The notes under the pieces are model-generated. The model worked only from the letters and a program-made list of their open reading frames with translations, ran no database searches and was not told the origin of the DNA. A program made the translations under genes and the position numbers. A stretch of 64,000 bases of DNA, from the NCBI GenBank assembly GCA_020634245.1, contig JACKCC010000008.1, forward strand, positions 1 through 64,000. The letters are read 5' to 3'. This DNA is from Ardenticatenaceae bacterium. Its GTDB lineage: Bacteria; Chloroflexota; Anaerolineae; Promineifilales; Promineifilaceae. The stretch's first letter is position 1. Every line of letters begins with the position of its first letter. Positions 34,073 to 42,345 of this stretch are shown here, in pieces.

Positions 34073-35560
34073 TTACCGGCGAGCCTGATAGTTGGGCGCT
34101 TCTTTGGTAATGAGAATGCCATGCGGATGGCTTTCCAGCAAACCAGCGTTGGTAATGCGCACGAAACAGGCTTTCTCTTGCAGTTCAGCCAGGTTAGCCG
34201 CGCCAACGTACCCCATCCCGGAGCGCAGTCCGCCGACCATCTGGTAGATGATGTTGGCCAGCTTGCCGCGATAGGGAACCTGTCCTTCCACACCTTCGGG
34301 AACCAGCTTGTCGCGCTCACCGCTGGATTTGACGCCGCTGCCATACCGGTCTGCGCCATGCCCCTGCATCGCGCCCATGCTGCCCATACCCCGGTACACT
34401 TTGTAGCGGCGGCCTTCGTAGAGAATGATTTCGCCAGGGCTTTCTTCCAGCCCGGCGAGCATGGAACCCAGCATAACCACGTCGGCCCCGGCAGCCAGGG
34501 CTTTGACGATGTCGCCGCTGTATTTGATGCCGCCGTCGGCGATGACGGGGATGTTGTGTTTGTGACTTTCGGCGGCGCATTCGAGTACGGCCGTTAACTG
34601 CGGTACTCCCGCCCCGGCTACAATACGAGTCGTGCAAATGGAACCCGCGCCAATGCCCACCTTTATCGCGTCGGCTCCGGCGTTGATGAGGTCGCGCGTT
34701 CCCTGGGCGGTGGCCGCATTCCCGGCAATGATAGGCAGTTCAGGATACAAATTTTTAGCCGCTTCGACGGTTTGCAGCACCAGAGCCGTGTGGCCGTGAG
34801 CGGTGTCAATGACGGCCACGTCAATACCGGCGTTGACCAGCCTTTCCAGGCGGGCCATCCCTTTGGCCCCGACCCCAATGGCTGCCGCGCAGAGGAGACG
34901 GCCGTTGCCATCCGTCGCCGTGTTAGGGAAATCCAGCTTCTTGAGGATGTCTTTAACGGTGATGAGACCTTTGAGACGGCCGTTGCCATCCACCAAAGGC
35001 AGCTTTTCAATGCGGTGGCGGTGCAAAATCTCCTTCGCCGCCTCCGGTGTTGTGCCTACCGGCGCAGTGATCAGATTTTCATGGGTCATAAATTCAGAAA
35101 CACGCTGCGTACCCGGCGTAACAAAACGCACGTCCCGATTGGTCAATATGCCTACCAAAATCCCGTCATCATCAGTAATGGGCACGCCGGAAATATGGTA
35201 ATGACTCATCAGATCTTCGGCTTTGGCCAGCGTATCCGACGGGTGCAGCGTGATGGGATCAACAATCATCCCGGCTTCCGAGCGTTTGACTTTATCCGCT
35301 TCCGCCGCCTGCTCTTCCGGCGACATATTACGATGCAGGACGCCAATCCCGCCCTGCCGGGCCAGAGCTATCCCCATTGCCGCTTCCGTCACCGTATCCA
35401 TCGCCGCCGACATGATGGGAATATTTAACATTAAATTACCGGCCAACCGGGTACGCAAGTCGACTTCGGCCGGCAGCACCTGAGAATAATTGGGGGCCAG
35501 TAAAACGTCATCAAATGTGTATGCCCAATCGCCAATTTTGTCTGCAATATCCATTTTCAT
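34073..35560 (-). CDS. guaB: Inosine-5'-monophosphate dehydrogenase
   Basis: 495 residues. The barrel has F-D-D-V-L-L-A-P near the N-terminus, and two CBS modules (~95-215) are inserted. The catalytic Cys is in G-I-G-A-G-S-I-C-T-T (~308-317), followed by D-G-G-I-K-Y-S-G-D, the mobile flap with Y-R-G-M-G-S-M-G-A-M and G-V-E-G-x-V-P-Y-R-G. The enzyme oxidises IMP to XMP with NAD, committing to guanine nucleotides; CBS modules usually bind purine nucleotides as regulators. AAAGGAAATG precedes the start. The 5' leader holds three consecutive hairpins. Confidence 0.97.
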   Translation of the reverse strand: MKMDIADKIGDWAYTFDDVLLAPNYSQVLPAEVDLRTRLAGNLMLNIPIMSAAMDTVTEAAMGIALARQGGIGVLHRNMSPEEQAAEADKVKRSEAGMIVDPITLHPSDTLAKAEDLMSHYHISGVPITDDDGILVGILTNRDVRFVTPGTQRVSEFMTHENLITAPVGTTPEAAKEILHRHRIEKLPLVDGNGRLKGLITVKDILKKLDFPNTATDGNGRLLCAAAIGVGAKGMARLERLVNAGIDVAVIDTAHGHTALVLQTVEAAKNLYPELPIIAGNAATAQGTRDLINAGADAIKVGIGAGSICTTRIVAGAGVPQLTAVLECAAESHKHNIPVIADGGIKYSGDIVKALAAGADVVMLGSMLAGLEESPGEIILYEGRRYKVYRGMGSMGAMQGHGADRYGSGVKSSGERDKLVPEGVEGQVPYRGKLANIIYQMVGGLRSGMGYVGAANLAELQEKACFVRITNAGLLESHPHGILITKEAPNYQARR

Positions 35561-35579
35561 TTCCTTTGAAAATAGGAGC

Positions 35580-35654
35580 GCGAGCAGTTTGCTCGCCCTT
35601 TGCGGTCTGGCAGACCGTGGCCCATTTTCATTTATGGTAGTGCGCCGCGGCGCA
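35580..35654 (-). promoter_or_regulatory. Three-hairpin leader upstream of guaB
   Basis: Three perfect stems follow one another: GCGAGCA/TGCTCGC (35580-35596), CGGTCT/AGACCG (35603-35617) and the palindrome TGCGCCGCGGCGCA (35641-35654). All lie within 100 bp upstream of the guaB ATG on its transcribed side. This could be a structured 5' leader, or the remains of palindromic repeats. Confidence 0.4.
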
Positions 35655-35667
35655 TGATGTCTCCTTG

Positions 35668-35709
35668 AAAAAGACCCTAAGGGTTTTGCAAAACCCTTAG
35701 GGTCTAAAA
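35668..35709. terminator. Bidirectional terminator after lgt (32-bp perfect palindrome)
   Basis: 35673-35704 is a perfect palindrome starting GACCCTAAGGGTTTTG, with A/T-runs on both sides. On the minus strand it is followed by five T and lies 10 bp after the lgt stop. Its perfect symmetry and sequence suggest a small palindromic repeat adopted as terminator. Confidence 0.8.
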
Positions 35710-35713
35710 AGCG

Positions 35714-36598
35714 CTAATTGCGGCGCGGTTTGGGTTTGGCCACGCGCTTGCTGCGCCGACGATCAGCTTTATCTGGAATCTTGTCGTAGCGCCAGAGTAA
35801 AATGTAGACACCAACCAGGGTAATCGCAAAAGCCACCAGCATGGAATAAGTCAGGAAAGAACTGCCAATGGCCGGTTGATCGGGCCGGAAGAATTCAATC
35901 CAGGTACGATTACCGCCCCACCAAATCAAGAAGATGGCGAACAAGGTTCCTGGCTTCCACTGGTCACGGTAACGGCCGTTAAGCCAAATCAGCAAAACGA
36001 AGCCGATGAACAGGACCAGTGATTCATACAGGAAGGTCGGGTGGAAACGGGTGGTATCCGCCGGGAACTGGGTCAAATCACGGTACTGTGGCAGGCGGTA
36101 GGCCGGCTCTATGAGGATGCCCCAGGGCAGTTTAGTGGGCGGGCCGTACAATTCCTGGTTGATGAAGTTGCCCCAGCGGCCGATAGCCTGGGCAATGAGC
36201 AGCGCTGGGCCGGCTACGTCGGCGTAATGCCAGAAGCGCAGCTTGCGCCAGCGTACAAACCACAGTCCAACCAGTACCGCACCGGCAAACCCACCCAAAA
36301 TGTTGACACCGCCGGAACGGATGTTGATCACGTCGATGAAGGAGTTGTATTTTGCCCCGGCGATGACATCGAGCAGGACGTAGGTCAACCGGGCAAACAA
36401 GTAGCCGGTAAAGACGACGAGAATCAAGCCGTTGTACAGGTCGTCTACGCTTTGGCCGCGCCGCTCAATTTCGCGGGCGGCCCACCAGGCGCCAATGGCA
36501 ATACCGATGGTGATGAGGATGCCGTACCAAAAGATGGGGAATCCGTCTCCGATGGGGATGGTGAAAGCCACCCTGTTGATGTGTAATCCGTCTAACAT
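35714..36598 (-). CDS. lgt: Prolipoprotein diacylglyceryl transferase
   Basis: 294 residues with about seven membrane helices. The family signature G-R-W-G-N-F-I-N-Q-E-L-Y-G sits at ~142-154, H-P-T-F-L-Y-E-S at ~188, and G-N-R-T-W-I-E-F-F-R-P-D near the C-terminus. The C-terminal tail is very basic. Lgt transfers diacylglycerol from phosphatidylglycerol to the lipobox Cys of prolipoproteins, which this window has several of (45074, 46310). AAGGAG precedes the ATG. It is monocistronic with its own terminator. Confidence 0.96.
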   Translation of the reverse strand: MLDGLHINRVAFTIPIGDGFPIFWYGILITIGIAIGAWWAAREIERRGQSVDDLYNGLILVVFTGYLFARLTYVLLDVIAGAKYNSFIDVINIRSGGVNILGGFAGAVLVGLWFVRWRKLRFWHYADVAGPALLIAQAIGRWGNFINQELYGPPTKLPWGILIEPAYRLPQYRDLTQFPADTTRFHPTFLYESLVLFIGFVLLIWLNGRYRDQWKPGTLFAIFLIWWGGNRTWIEFFRPDQPAIGSSFLTYSMLVAFAITLVGVYILLWRYDKIPDKADRRRSKRVAKPKPRRN

Positions 36599-36683
36599 CT
36601 ATGCTCCTTAAAATTATAAACGATGATTGATGATTGATGAATTTTCATTCACCGCGCTTCTTTCGCTGCGGTCGGTGTTATGC

Positions 36684-36745
36684 TGAACCACCACCAGGGT
36701 TGCAAGGTGGCGAAGTGGCGAAGTAAAAACCACTCCGGTGGTTCA
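36684..36745. repeat. Inverted repeat downstream of the sulfatase-fold gene
   Basis: TGAACCACC (36684-36692) pairs with GGTGGTTCA (36737-36745). The interval contains GGCGAAGT repeated. It may act as a 3' stem for the hydrolase gene ending at 36775 on the minus strand, but no T-run follows. Confidence 0.35.
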
Positions 36746-36774
36746 TACTAAACTCCGCCACTCCGCAACACTTT

Positions 36775-38346
36775 TTAATCCAGATAGCCCAGGCTGCGTA
36801 ACTGCTGCCGGAGCTGTTTATCGTCCAGATCAACGGCCGTTCCCGCAGCCAAATCTTCCCGTTTAATTTTAGCCGTCTGGGCCATGCGCTTTATGTCACG
36901 GTGGAGTACGGCCGTTTCTTCGGGAAACTGAGCCATCTCATCCTGTAATTCTAGCGGATCAACCGTCAAATTAAAAAGTTCATCCGGTTCTTCGTCCACC
37001 TGGATGAGTTTGCGTGCCGGTTGGGCGGCGTCGCCGCAGACGGCCGCCCGGCGTATGGCCAGACAGCGGTACGACTCCAGCAAATCCGGTTGGTTCTTTT
37101 CCAGCGTGCGGACGAAATTCATGGGCGGGTAGATTTCACTGTAGGCAGTGTTTTGTTCCGGGTCACGGCCGTTTACAGTATGCAGCAGCGTCAATTCATT
37201 GGCTTCATCCAGGCCGCAGTCGGCGCAGCCAGCGGCGTCCAACATCGTGTGGAAAACACGCCGCGTACTCACCGGCGTCGTGACCCGCTCGGGCCGGGCA
37301 ATTCGTTCCGGCCACTGCATCAACAGCGGCACGTGCACCAGTTCCTGATAAGCGACAAAGGCATGACCCATGAAATTGTGCTCGCCCAGCCCGTCACCGT
37401 GGTCGGCAACAATGAGGGTGAGCGTATTGTGCTGGTTGGCACGGCCGTTCAGCACTCCCAACAGTTCGCCCAAATAATCATCCTGGTAGGCCACCTCGGC
37501 ATCGTACATATCGCTCAACACCCGGCTTTCCAACTCGCCCAACGGTTCGGCCAGCGGAGCCGGCCAGCGGAACGATTCCCGGTTCCAGGCCGCCATGATG
37601 CGGCGCGCCTCCTCATTTTCCTGCATGTAAGGCGCAACCTTGTTGACGAACTCAGCCGGTGGCCAGAAAGGCAGATGCGTTTCCATGAGGTTGAGGAAGA
37701 GGAAGAGCGGTTTGGATGACGGCCGTTTATCCCGCTGCCGCAAAAAGTGACTGACATCGCGCACCGAGCGGGCATTTTGCCCCTTAAAATTGGCATATTT
37801 TGACCACAGCGGCGTCAGCCAGGCGTTCAGCGAAATGCGAAAAGCTAAATCTGATTGGCCAAAAAAGTTTTGAATGGGGTAAGAAATGCGGCGTAAAAAT
37901 TGGGTATAGGCCGAAGTCAGCCGCTTCAATGGCCAGGGCGAACGGGAAGATTCATGAGGCACGCTGGGAAATGCACCGCCGTAATTGTAGAAGGTCTTGA
38001 AACCACGCTTGAAGCCGTTGTTCAGGATGCCAACCAGCGGATTGTTGCAGAAACCAATCGTTTCGTACCCCTGCCCGGCCAACAATTCGGCCAGATGAGG
38101 CGTGTCCGGGCCGAGGCTTTGTGAAGACTGGGTCACTTGATGCGTCGTCGGATAGAGGCCGGTAAACATGGAGGCATGGCTGGGGATGGTCCACTGGGCC
38201 GGGGAAATGGCCTGTTCAAACAGGACGCTTTGTCGGGCAAATTGATCGAGGTGGGGGGTAACGGCCGTTTCATGGCCATAACAACCCAATCGGTCGGCGC
38301 GCTGGGTATCCAGCACAATGAAAATAATATCGGGTCTACTTTGCAT
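36775..38346 (-). CDS. Sulfatase-fold hydrolase with Thr at the nucleophile position
   Basis: 523 residues of the alkaline phosphatase/sulfatase superfamily. The metal site begins I-I-F-I-V-L-D-T-Q-R-A-D, and a later V-A-D-H-G-D-G-L-G-E-H provides Asp/His ligands. The segment that in sulfatases reads C-x-P-S-R is W-T-I-P-S-H-A-S here, so there is no Cys or Ser to become formylglycine. The enzyme is more likely a phosphatase, phosphodiesterase or phosphotransferase than a sulfatase. No signal peptide is seen. Its ATG lies 2 bp after the stop of the OmpR-type regulator gene, so the pair is one operon. Confidence 0.83.
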   Translation of the reverse strand: MQSRPDIIFIVLDTQRADRLGCYGHETAVTPHLDQFARQSVLFEQAISPAQWTIPSHASMFTGLYPTTHQVTQSSQSLGPDTPHLAELLAGQGYETIGFCNNPLVGILNNGFKRGFKTFYNYGGAFPSVPHESSRSPWPLKRLTSAYTQFLRRISYPIQNFFGQSDLAFRISLNAWLTPLWSKYANFKGQNARSVRDVSHFLRQRDKRPSSKPLFLFLNLMETHLPFWPPAEFVNKVAPYMQENEEARRIMAAWNRESFRWPAPLAEPLGELESRVLSDMYDAEVAYQDDYLGELLGVLNGRANQHNTLTLIVADHGDGLGEHNFMGHAFVAYQELVHVPLLMQWPERIARPERVTTPVSTRRVFHTMLDAAGCADCGLDEANELTLLHTVNGRDPEQNTAYSEIYPPMNFVRTLEKNQPDLLESYRCLAIRRAAVCGDAAQPARKLIQVDEEPDELFNLTVDPLELQDEMAQFPEETAVLHRDIKRMAQTAKIKREDLAAGTAVDLDDKQLRQQLRSLGYLD

Positions 38347-38348
38347 AC

Positions 38349-39038
38349 TTACTCAATCATCAACCGGTAGCCAATGCCGCGCACCGTCAAAATCCAGCGC
38401 GGCGCGGCCGGGTCAGCTTCAATTTTTTTGCGTAAATAATGAATATACGGCTTGATATTGTCCAGCGCATCTCGATCAGTCAGGCTCCAGGCCTCCTTGA
38501 CCAGTTCGGCCGTGGGCACAACCTGCCCGGCCCTGGCCGCCAGCACCCGCAGCAAATCAAACTCGCGCGGCGTTAAATCCACCGCTTCATTATTGACGGT
38601 GACGATGTGTGCGGCCGTATCAACCACCAGCACCCCGTCACCCAAATCATATTTAGAAACAGTTGGAGCGGCCGTCTGGTTACGGCGCAAATGGGCTTTC
38701 ACACGAGCCAAAAATTCTGCTCGATCAAACGGTTTGACAATGTAATCGTCCGCCCCGATTTCCAACCCTTTCACGATACTTTCCACATCGCCTACGGCCG
38801 TCAGAAAGATGATGGGCGTTCGCGTGAACCGGCGTACCGTCTGGCAAACCGCCCAGCCGCCCATGTGGGGGATCATCACATCCAGCAAAATCAGGTCAGG
38901 GCGCTGCTCCTGAGCCAGCCGCACGCCATCTTCGGCCGTGTGGGCCAGCAGCGGCGTCAATTCGGCACCGCACAATATGCGTTCGATAACTTTGGTCAAA
39001 GCGACATCATCGTCGATGACCAGAATTGTGCTGGACAA
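38349..39038 (-). CDS. OmpR/PhoB-family response regulator
   Basis: 229 residues from a TTG start at 39038 with GAGGAA upstream. The receiver has DDD at 9-11, Asp53 in L-L-D-V-M-I-P and the Lys in V-K-P-F. The winged helix (~130-229) has L-T-P-R-E-F-D-L-L-R-V-L and Y-I-H-Y-L-R-K-K-I-E, ending G-I-G-Y-R-L. No histidine kinase is adjacent. It is transcribed together with the sulfatase-fold hydrolase downstream and may regulate phosphate- or ester-related genes; this is inference only. Confidence 0.88.
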   Translation of the reverse strand: MSSTILVIDDDVALTKVIERILCGAELTPLLAHTAEDGVRLAQEQRPDLILLDVMIPHMGGWAVCQTVRRFTRTPIIFLTAVGDVESIVKGLEIGADDYIVKPFDRAEFLARVKAHLRRNQTAAPTVSKYDLGDGVLVVDTAAHIVTVNNEAVDLTPREFDLLRVLAARAGQVVPTAELVKEAWSLTDRDALDNIKPYIHYLRKKIEADPAAPRWILTVRGIGYRLMIE

Positions 39039-39059
39039 AATTCCTCTTCCTAAACTCTA

Positions 39060-39123
39060 AGGTGACAGTCACTTTCGCCCAATTGTTTCTAAAAGGCAAT
39101 TAGCGGGAAAGTGACTGCCACCT
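39060..39123. repeat. Short palindromic repeat (AGGTGACAGTCACTTTC family)
   Basis: Arms 39060-39076 and 39107-39123 match at all but one position. The left arm shares AGGTGACAGTCACTTT with the hairpin at 10467-10499. It is located between two minus-strand genes and could act as a processing or termination stem. Confidence 0.7.
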
Positions 39124-39134
39124 GATTCTACGGT

Positions 39135-41048
39135 TTATTCAGCCAGGGTGACGGTCAACGAGTAATCGGCGACGCGATAGAAATAGTCTCGGACGACAAT
39201 GGTGTACTCACCATCATCCGGCACTTCAAAGCCCTGCAAAACCTCATCTTCACCACTAATGCCATTATCCACAACCGTTAACAGTTCGCCGTCAGGCCCA
39301 TAAATTTCAAAAACGCCATCCAATTCTGCGCCGCTGAGCACAACATCAATCATCACCGGCCCTTCGCTAAATGTCCAGGCGTGGCTTTCCCCATCGGCCA
39401 GCGTACCTGTAACGGTTTCACCCAATGCAATCGGCCCTTGCGGAATGGCATCGGTCAGGCCGGGTAGTTCATCGCCGCCCGTGCCGGGTTCTTCCGGCTC
39501 CGGGGTAGGCGTTGGTTCTGCAGCCGGCGGTATCCCCGGCGCGCCGCTGGTGTCTAACTCGTATTCTACGACTTCATCGGCCACATTACTGGGGCAAAGC
39601 GCCAGATTGTCTTGAATCAGGCAGTCGGACAGAGCGTAATCGGCGTTGAGCGGGATGAGATTGATCAGCCGATTGACGGTGTTGCCCAATCCCTCATTGC
39701 TGGCCGCCAGAATAATGACGCGGCGCTGCACCTCGCTTTCATCAAGCAAAATGAGAGCGGTACCGGACATTTGGATGTCACCCAGGTTGGATTGGATTAG
39801 GCGAACGGCCGTTTCCGCTTCTATGGTTTCCGTTTCTGTCTCTTCCGGCTGTTCCTCGGCCAGTGTCTCTTCCTCAATAGGCGGGTCGATCAGAAAAGTA
39901 ATGTTATTTTCTTCCAACAACTTGCCTAACTCGCCAGCCTGATTGTACAGGCCCAGGTACAGCACGTCGGCCCCATCTTGCGGTTCGGCCGCCAGCAACA
40001 AATCACGGTCTACGCGGCGGAAGGCTTCTTGTAGGGCGATAATTTCGTCAAAAGCATCCGGCCCCAGTTCCGGGCCGCCGGTGTAAACCAGATTAACCGG
40101 GCTGTGGAAGAAATAGGGGAAATCGGCCAGCACCAGGCGGCGGCCGGTGGATTGGGCTAAAAAGTCGGCAATTTGGGCAATGAAACGGCCGTTATCATAA
40201 ACCGTAAAATAAGGCTGCGTCATAAAATGGATGTCGCCCAGAGCCAATACCTGCCCATCCTGGCTGGCAGCAGCCAGCACTAATCTGCCGGGGCGGTCGG
40301 TTGTCGAGGACCAGGTGTTGTCGTCAGCCGTGATCAGCGCTTCGCCGGTCGGTCCCACTTGCAGTGAATGAGTGCTGTAAAACGCCAGTTTATCTACCCC
40401 ATCAACCAAACCATTTTCGGCAAACCCTTCGCCACGCAAAATGATATTGCGAAAATTGCCCTCGTTTTCTACCGTGTTGTACAAATAATCACTGTTGAAG
40501 GCGATGTCAAATTCATTCGCCAGACTATTAAGTGGAATCTGGTCGGCTACCAGCGTAGGATTCAAGCCAAAGAAATCTTCCTCATCATAAACCAGACTGA
40601 ACCGTGTAGGATCGCCAACAAGCAGCAACCGGCCACCGCGATCGACAAATCGGCGCACGGCCAGAATTTCGTCCGGTGCGAATTCACTCAACGGCGTGAT
40701 GACGATGAAGGCGTTGATGGTGCGCAGTGCCTGGCTGAGATCGCCCCCGTCAAAGGGCAGCATTTCCACGCCGCGCGCCGCTAAACGGCCGTCCAGATAA
40801 GCAATATCTTCCAACGTGAAATTGTTGTCATGGGCCTGATCCAGCAGAACCAACCCTTCCATCGTTTCCGGGTTATCAACAAACTCGGAACCTTCCGGCG
40901 TGGGAACAGCTTTAATCGCCTCCGGATCATAGGGTGGCGGCGGAACCCGCTCTTCAGCATTCAGGTCGTAAAATTGCAAATAGCGAACGGCCGTTGGCGC
41001 CACCAACAGCAGGACAAAAACAATCAAAAATAAAATAGCTTTTCGCAT
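39135..41048 (-). CDS. DUF4350-type exported protein with C-terminal PPC-like domain
   Basis: 637 residues. An N-terminal hydrophobic anchor (~4-24) precedes a domain with G-L-V-L-L-D-Q-A-H-D-N-N-F, F-I-V-I-T-P, F-V-D-R-G-G-R-L-L-L-V-G-D-P-T-R and L-A-L-G-D-I-H-F-M-T, the pattern of DUF4350/GldG-like proteins that resemble glutamine-amidotransferase folds. A Glu/Thr-rich stretch (~395-412) and a Pro/Glu linker (~515-545) lead to a PPC-like domain (~550-637), similar to that at the left edge of the window. GAGGGGG precedes the ATG. Probably faces the outside; function unknown. Confidence 0.72.
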   Translation of the reverse strand: MRKAILFLIVFVLLLVAPTAVRYLQFYDLNAEERVPPPPYDPEAIKAVPTPEGSEFVDNPETMEGLVLLDQAHDNNFTLEDIAYLDGRLAARGVEMLPFDGGDLSQALRTINAFIVITPLSEFAPDEILAVRRFVDRGGRLLLVGDPTRFSLVYDEEDFFGLNPTLVADQIPLNSLANEFDIAFNSDYLYNTVENEGNFRNIILRGEGFAENGLVDGVDKLAFYSTHSLQVGPTGEALITADDNTWSSTTDRPGRLVLAAASQDGQVLALGDIHFMTQPYFTVYDNGRFIAQIADFLAQSTGRRLVLADFPYFFHSPVNLVYTGGPELGPDAFDEIIALQEAFRRVDRDLLLAAEPQDGADVLYLGLYNQAGELGKLLEENNITFLIDPPIEEETLAEEQPEETETETIEAETAVRLIQSNLGDIQMSGTALILLDESEVQRRVIILAASNEGLGNTVNRLINLIPLNADYALSDCLIQDNLALCPSNVADEVVEYELDTSGAPGIPPAAEPTPTPEPEEPGTGGDELPGLTDAIPQGPIALGETVTGTLADGESHAWTFSEGPVMIDVVLSGAELDGVFEIYGPDGELLTVVDNGISGEDEVLQGFEVPDDGEYTIVVRDYFYRVADYSLTVTLAE

Positions 41049-41063
41049 TCTGCCCCCTCTTCC

Positions 41064-41939
41064 TTAACGGTAAGATGGCAACTCAAGATAACGATAATAA
41101 AGTCCCGGCGCTAAATCCGACGGCTGCGCCCACAGCTTTTGTTGATCGATGGGCGGCGGTTCATAGGCAAAAGTATATTGGGTTTGCCCGTCAAACGTTA
41201 AGGGATAGAGTTCTACAACCTTAAAGTTGGAAATCCCGGCCAATTCCGCAGCCTTTTGAACAGCTTCTTCATTGGCCAACAAGCCGTCAATCAATCCCAT
41301 TTCCAGAGCCTGGACGCCGGTAAATATTTCCGCCCGCGACAAAACGTCATCGCTAACTTCCAAACGACCGGAACGGCCGTTTCTCACCGCCTCCAAAAAG
41401 GCAAACTTGGCCCGCTCAATCTGCCGCACCGAGCCATCCCGCGTACCGCCAAATGCCTTGTAAGGACCGGTCGTCAACACTTCTTCCTCAATATACACGT
41501 CGCCCGGCAGTGATGAAATGACGCCAATGCTGCCTACAGCCGAGGTCGGCTTGGCATAAATTTCATCAGCAGCAGCGGCCATGTAGTAAGCGCCGCTGGC
41601 CGCCAACAAATCCACCGATGCAACCACCGGCATATCAGCCCGCAAGTTCAGCACGTCCAGATACAGCTCTTCACTGTAAGCGGCCGATCCGCCTGGGCTG
41701 TTAATAACCAGCACAACCGCTTTAACGGCCGGATCAGTGCGGGCATAGGCCAACTGCTCCGTAATTTCATAAGCAGTCAAACTATTGATGTCGTAGCTCA
41801 AGCGCACAATACCGATTTCTGGCTGCGGAACCAGGCGCGGCGCAGCCGACCAACCAACAGCCAGTGGAACCAATACTACAATCACAAAGAGAAATATTGA
41901 CTGCAAAGGGGAACGGCTGGGCTTGTTTTCATCAGCCAT
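41064..41939 (-). CDS. sppA: Signal peptide peptidase SppA-like serine protease (S49)
   Basis: 291 residues from ATG 41939 (AAGGAG upstream; the longer frame upstream is not used). One membrane anchor (~12-32) is followed by a ClpP-like S49 domain. V-V-L-V-I-N-S-P-G-G-S-A-A-Y-S-E, D-L-L-A-A-S-G-A-Y-Y-M-A-A-A-A-D (catalytic Ser in ASGAYY), A-x-P-T-S-A-V-G-S-I-G-V, and a Lys in R-A-K-F-A-F. Length fits the short single-domain SppA that clears signal peptides and membrane fragments. It is encoded divergently from the LexA-like promoter at 42151, and 15 bp upstream of the DUF4350 gene, probably co-transcribed with it. Confidence 0.87.
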   Translation of the reverse strand: MADENKPSRSPLQSIFLFVIVVLVPLAVGWSAAPRLVPQPEIGIVRLSYDINSLTAYEITEQLAYARTDPAVKAVVLVINSPGGSAAYSEELYLDVLNLRADMPVVASVDLLAASGAYYMAAAADEIYAKPTSAVGSIGVISSLPGDVYIEEEVLTTGPYKAFGGTRDGSVRQIERAKFAFLEAVRNGRSGRLEVSDDVLSRAEIFTGVQALEMGLIDGLLANEEAVQKAAELAGISNFKVVELYPLTFDGQTQYTFAYEPPPIDQQKLWAQPSDLAPGLYYRYLELPSYR

Positions 41940-42064
41940 AGGTATCTCCTTCCAAAAGTGTAAACAATTGCTGCATAGGATAGCATGACGCCGAATGGGT
42001 AGCAACACGAAGAAAGCGATTTGTTCTAAATTACAAAAGTCTGGCAGGATTTTGCTGTCAAGAA

Positions 42065-42127
42065 GTGCCAGGCACAGGGCAGAACGGCCTGATTCGAGCG
42101 AGACCATAAGCCCTGTACATGGCACTA
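42065..42127. repeat. 17-bp-arm inverted repeat upstream of sppA
   Basis: AGTGCCAGGCACAGGGC (42065-42081) pairs with 42111-42127 at 15 of 17 positions. A small palindromic repeat between the two divergent units; function unknown. Confidence 0.55.
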
Positions 42128-42150
42128 TGCACAATCGTGAAAAACGGGGG

Positions 42151-42197
42151 TTGACTTTATAGAACATTCGTGCTATTCTGATTCAGAACAAATGTTC
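42151..42197 (+). promoter_or_regulatory. Sigma70-type promoter with LexA-like SOS box
   Basis: TTGACT (42151-42156) and TATTCT (42174-42179) are separated by 17 bp. The perfect dyad GAACAAATGTTC (42186-42197) directly follows the -10, and a half site AGAACATT (42161-42168) sits between the boxes. GAACN4GTTC is the LexA site of Gram-positive bacteria and of Chloroflexota. Occupancy would block this promoter, so the downstream pair is predicted to be DNA-damage inducible. Confidence 0.65.
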
Positions 42198-42209
42198 TAA
42201 TACTTCCCT

Positions 42210-42273
42210 CCGCAAATGGGCCTGGTGTGTGCGACCCACATCAGGCCCTCCTCTAAAGTCTGAACATTTGCGG
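42210..42273 (+). promoter_or_regulatory. Nested-hairpin 5' leader of the LexA-controlled transcript
   Basis: CCGCAAATG (42210-42218) pairs perfectly with CATTTGCGG (42265-42273). Inside, GGGCCTG (42218-42224) pairs with CAGGCCC (42242-42248), closed further by TGTG/CACA. It lies between the promoter and the start codon at 42346 and will fold in the mRNA. Possible translational or stability control. Confidence 0.5.
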
Positions 42274-42345
42274 CAACTTATTTGTAACTGTTTGTTCTAT
42301 CGGCTGGCAGAGACACGGTTCAACAAACAAAAGAGAGGAGACATC

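Noticed and set aside
35673..35704. MITE of family A or B at the perfect palindrome after lgt
   Set aside because: It lacks the GGNTCTTY ends and a target duplication; its location and T-runs fit a terminator.
36775..38346. Calling the hydrolase an arylsulfatase
   Set aside because: The required Cys/Ser-x-Pro-x-Arg maturation motif is absent.
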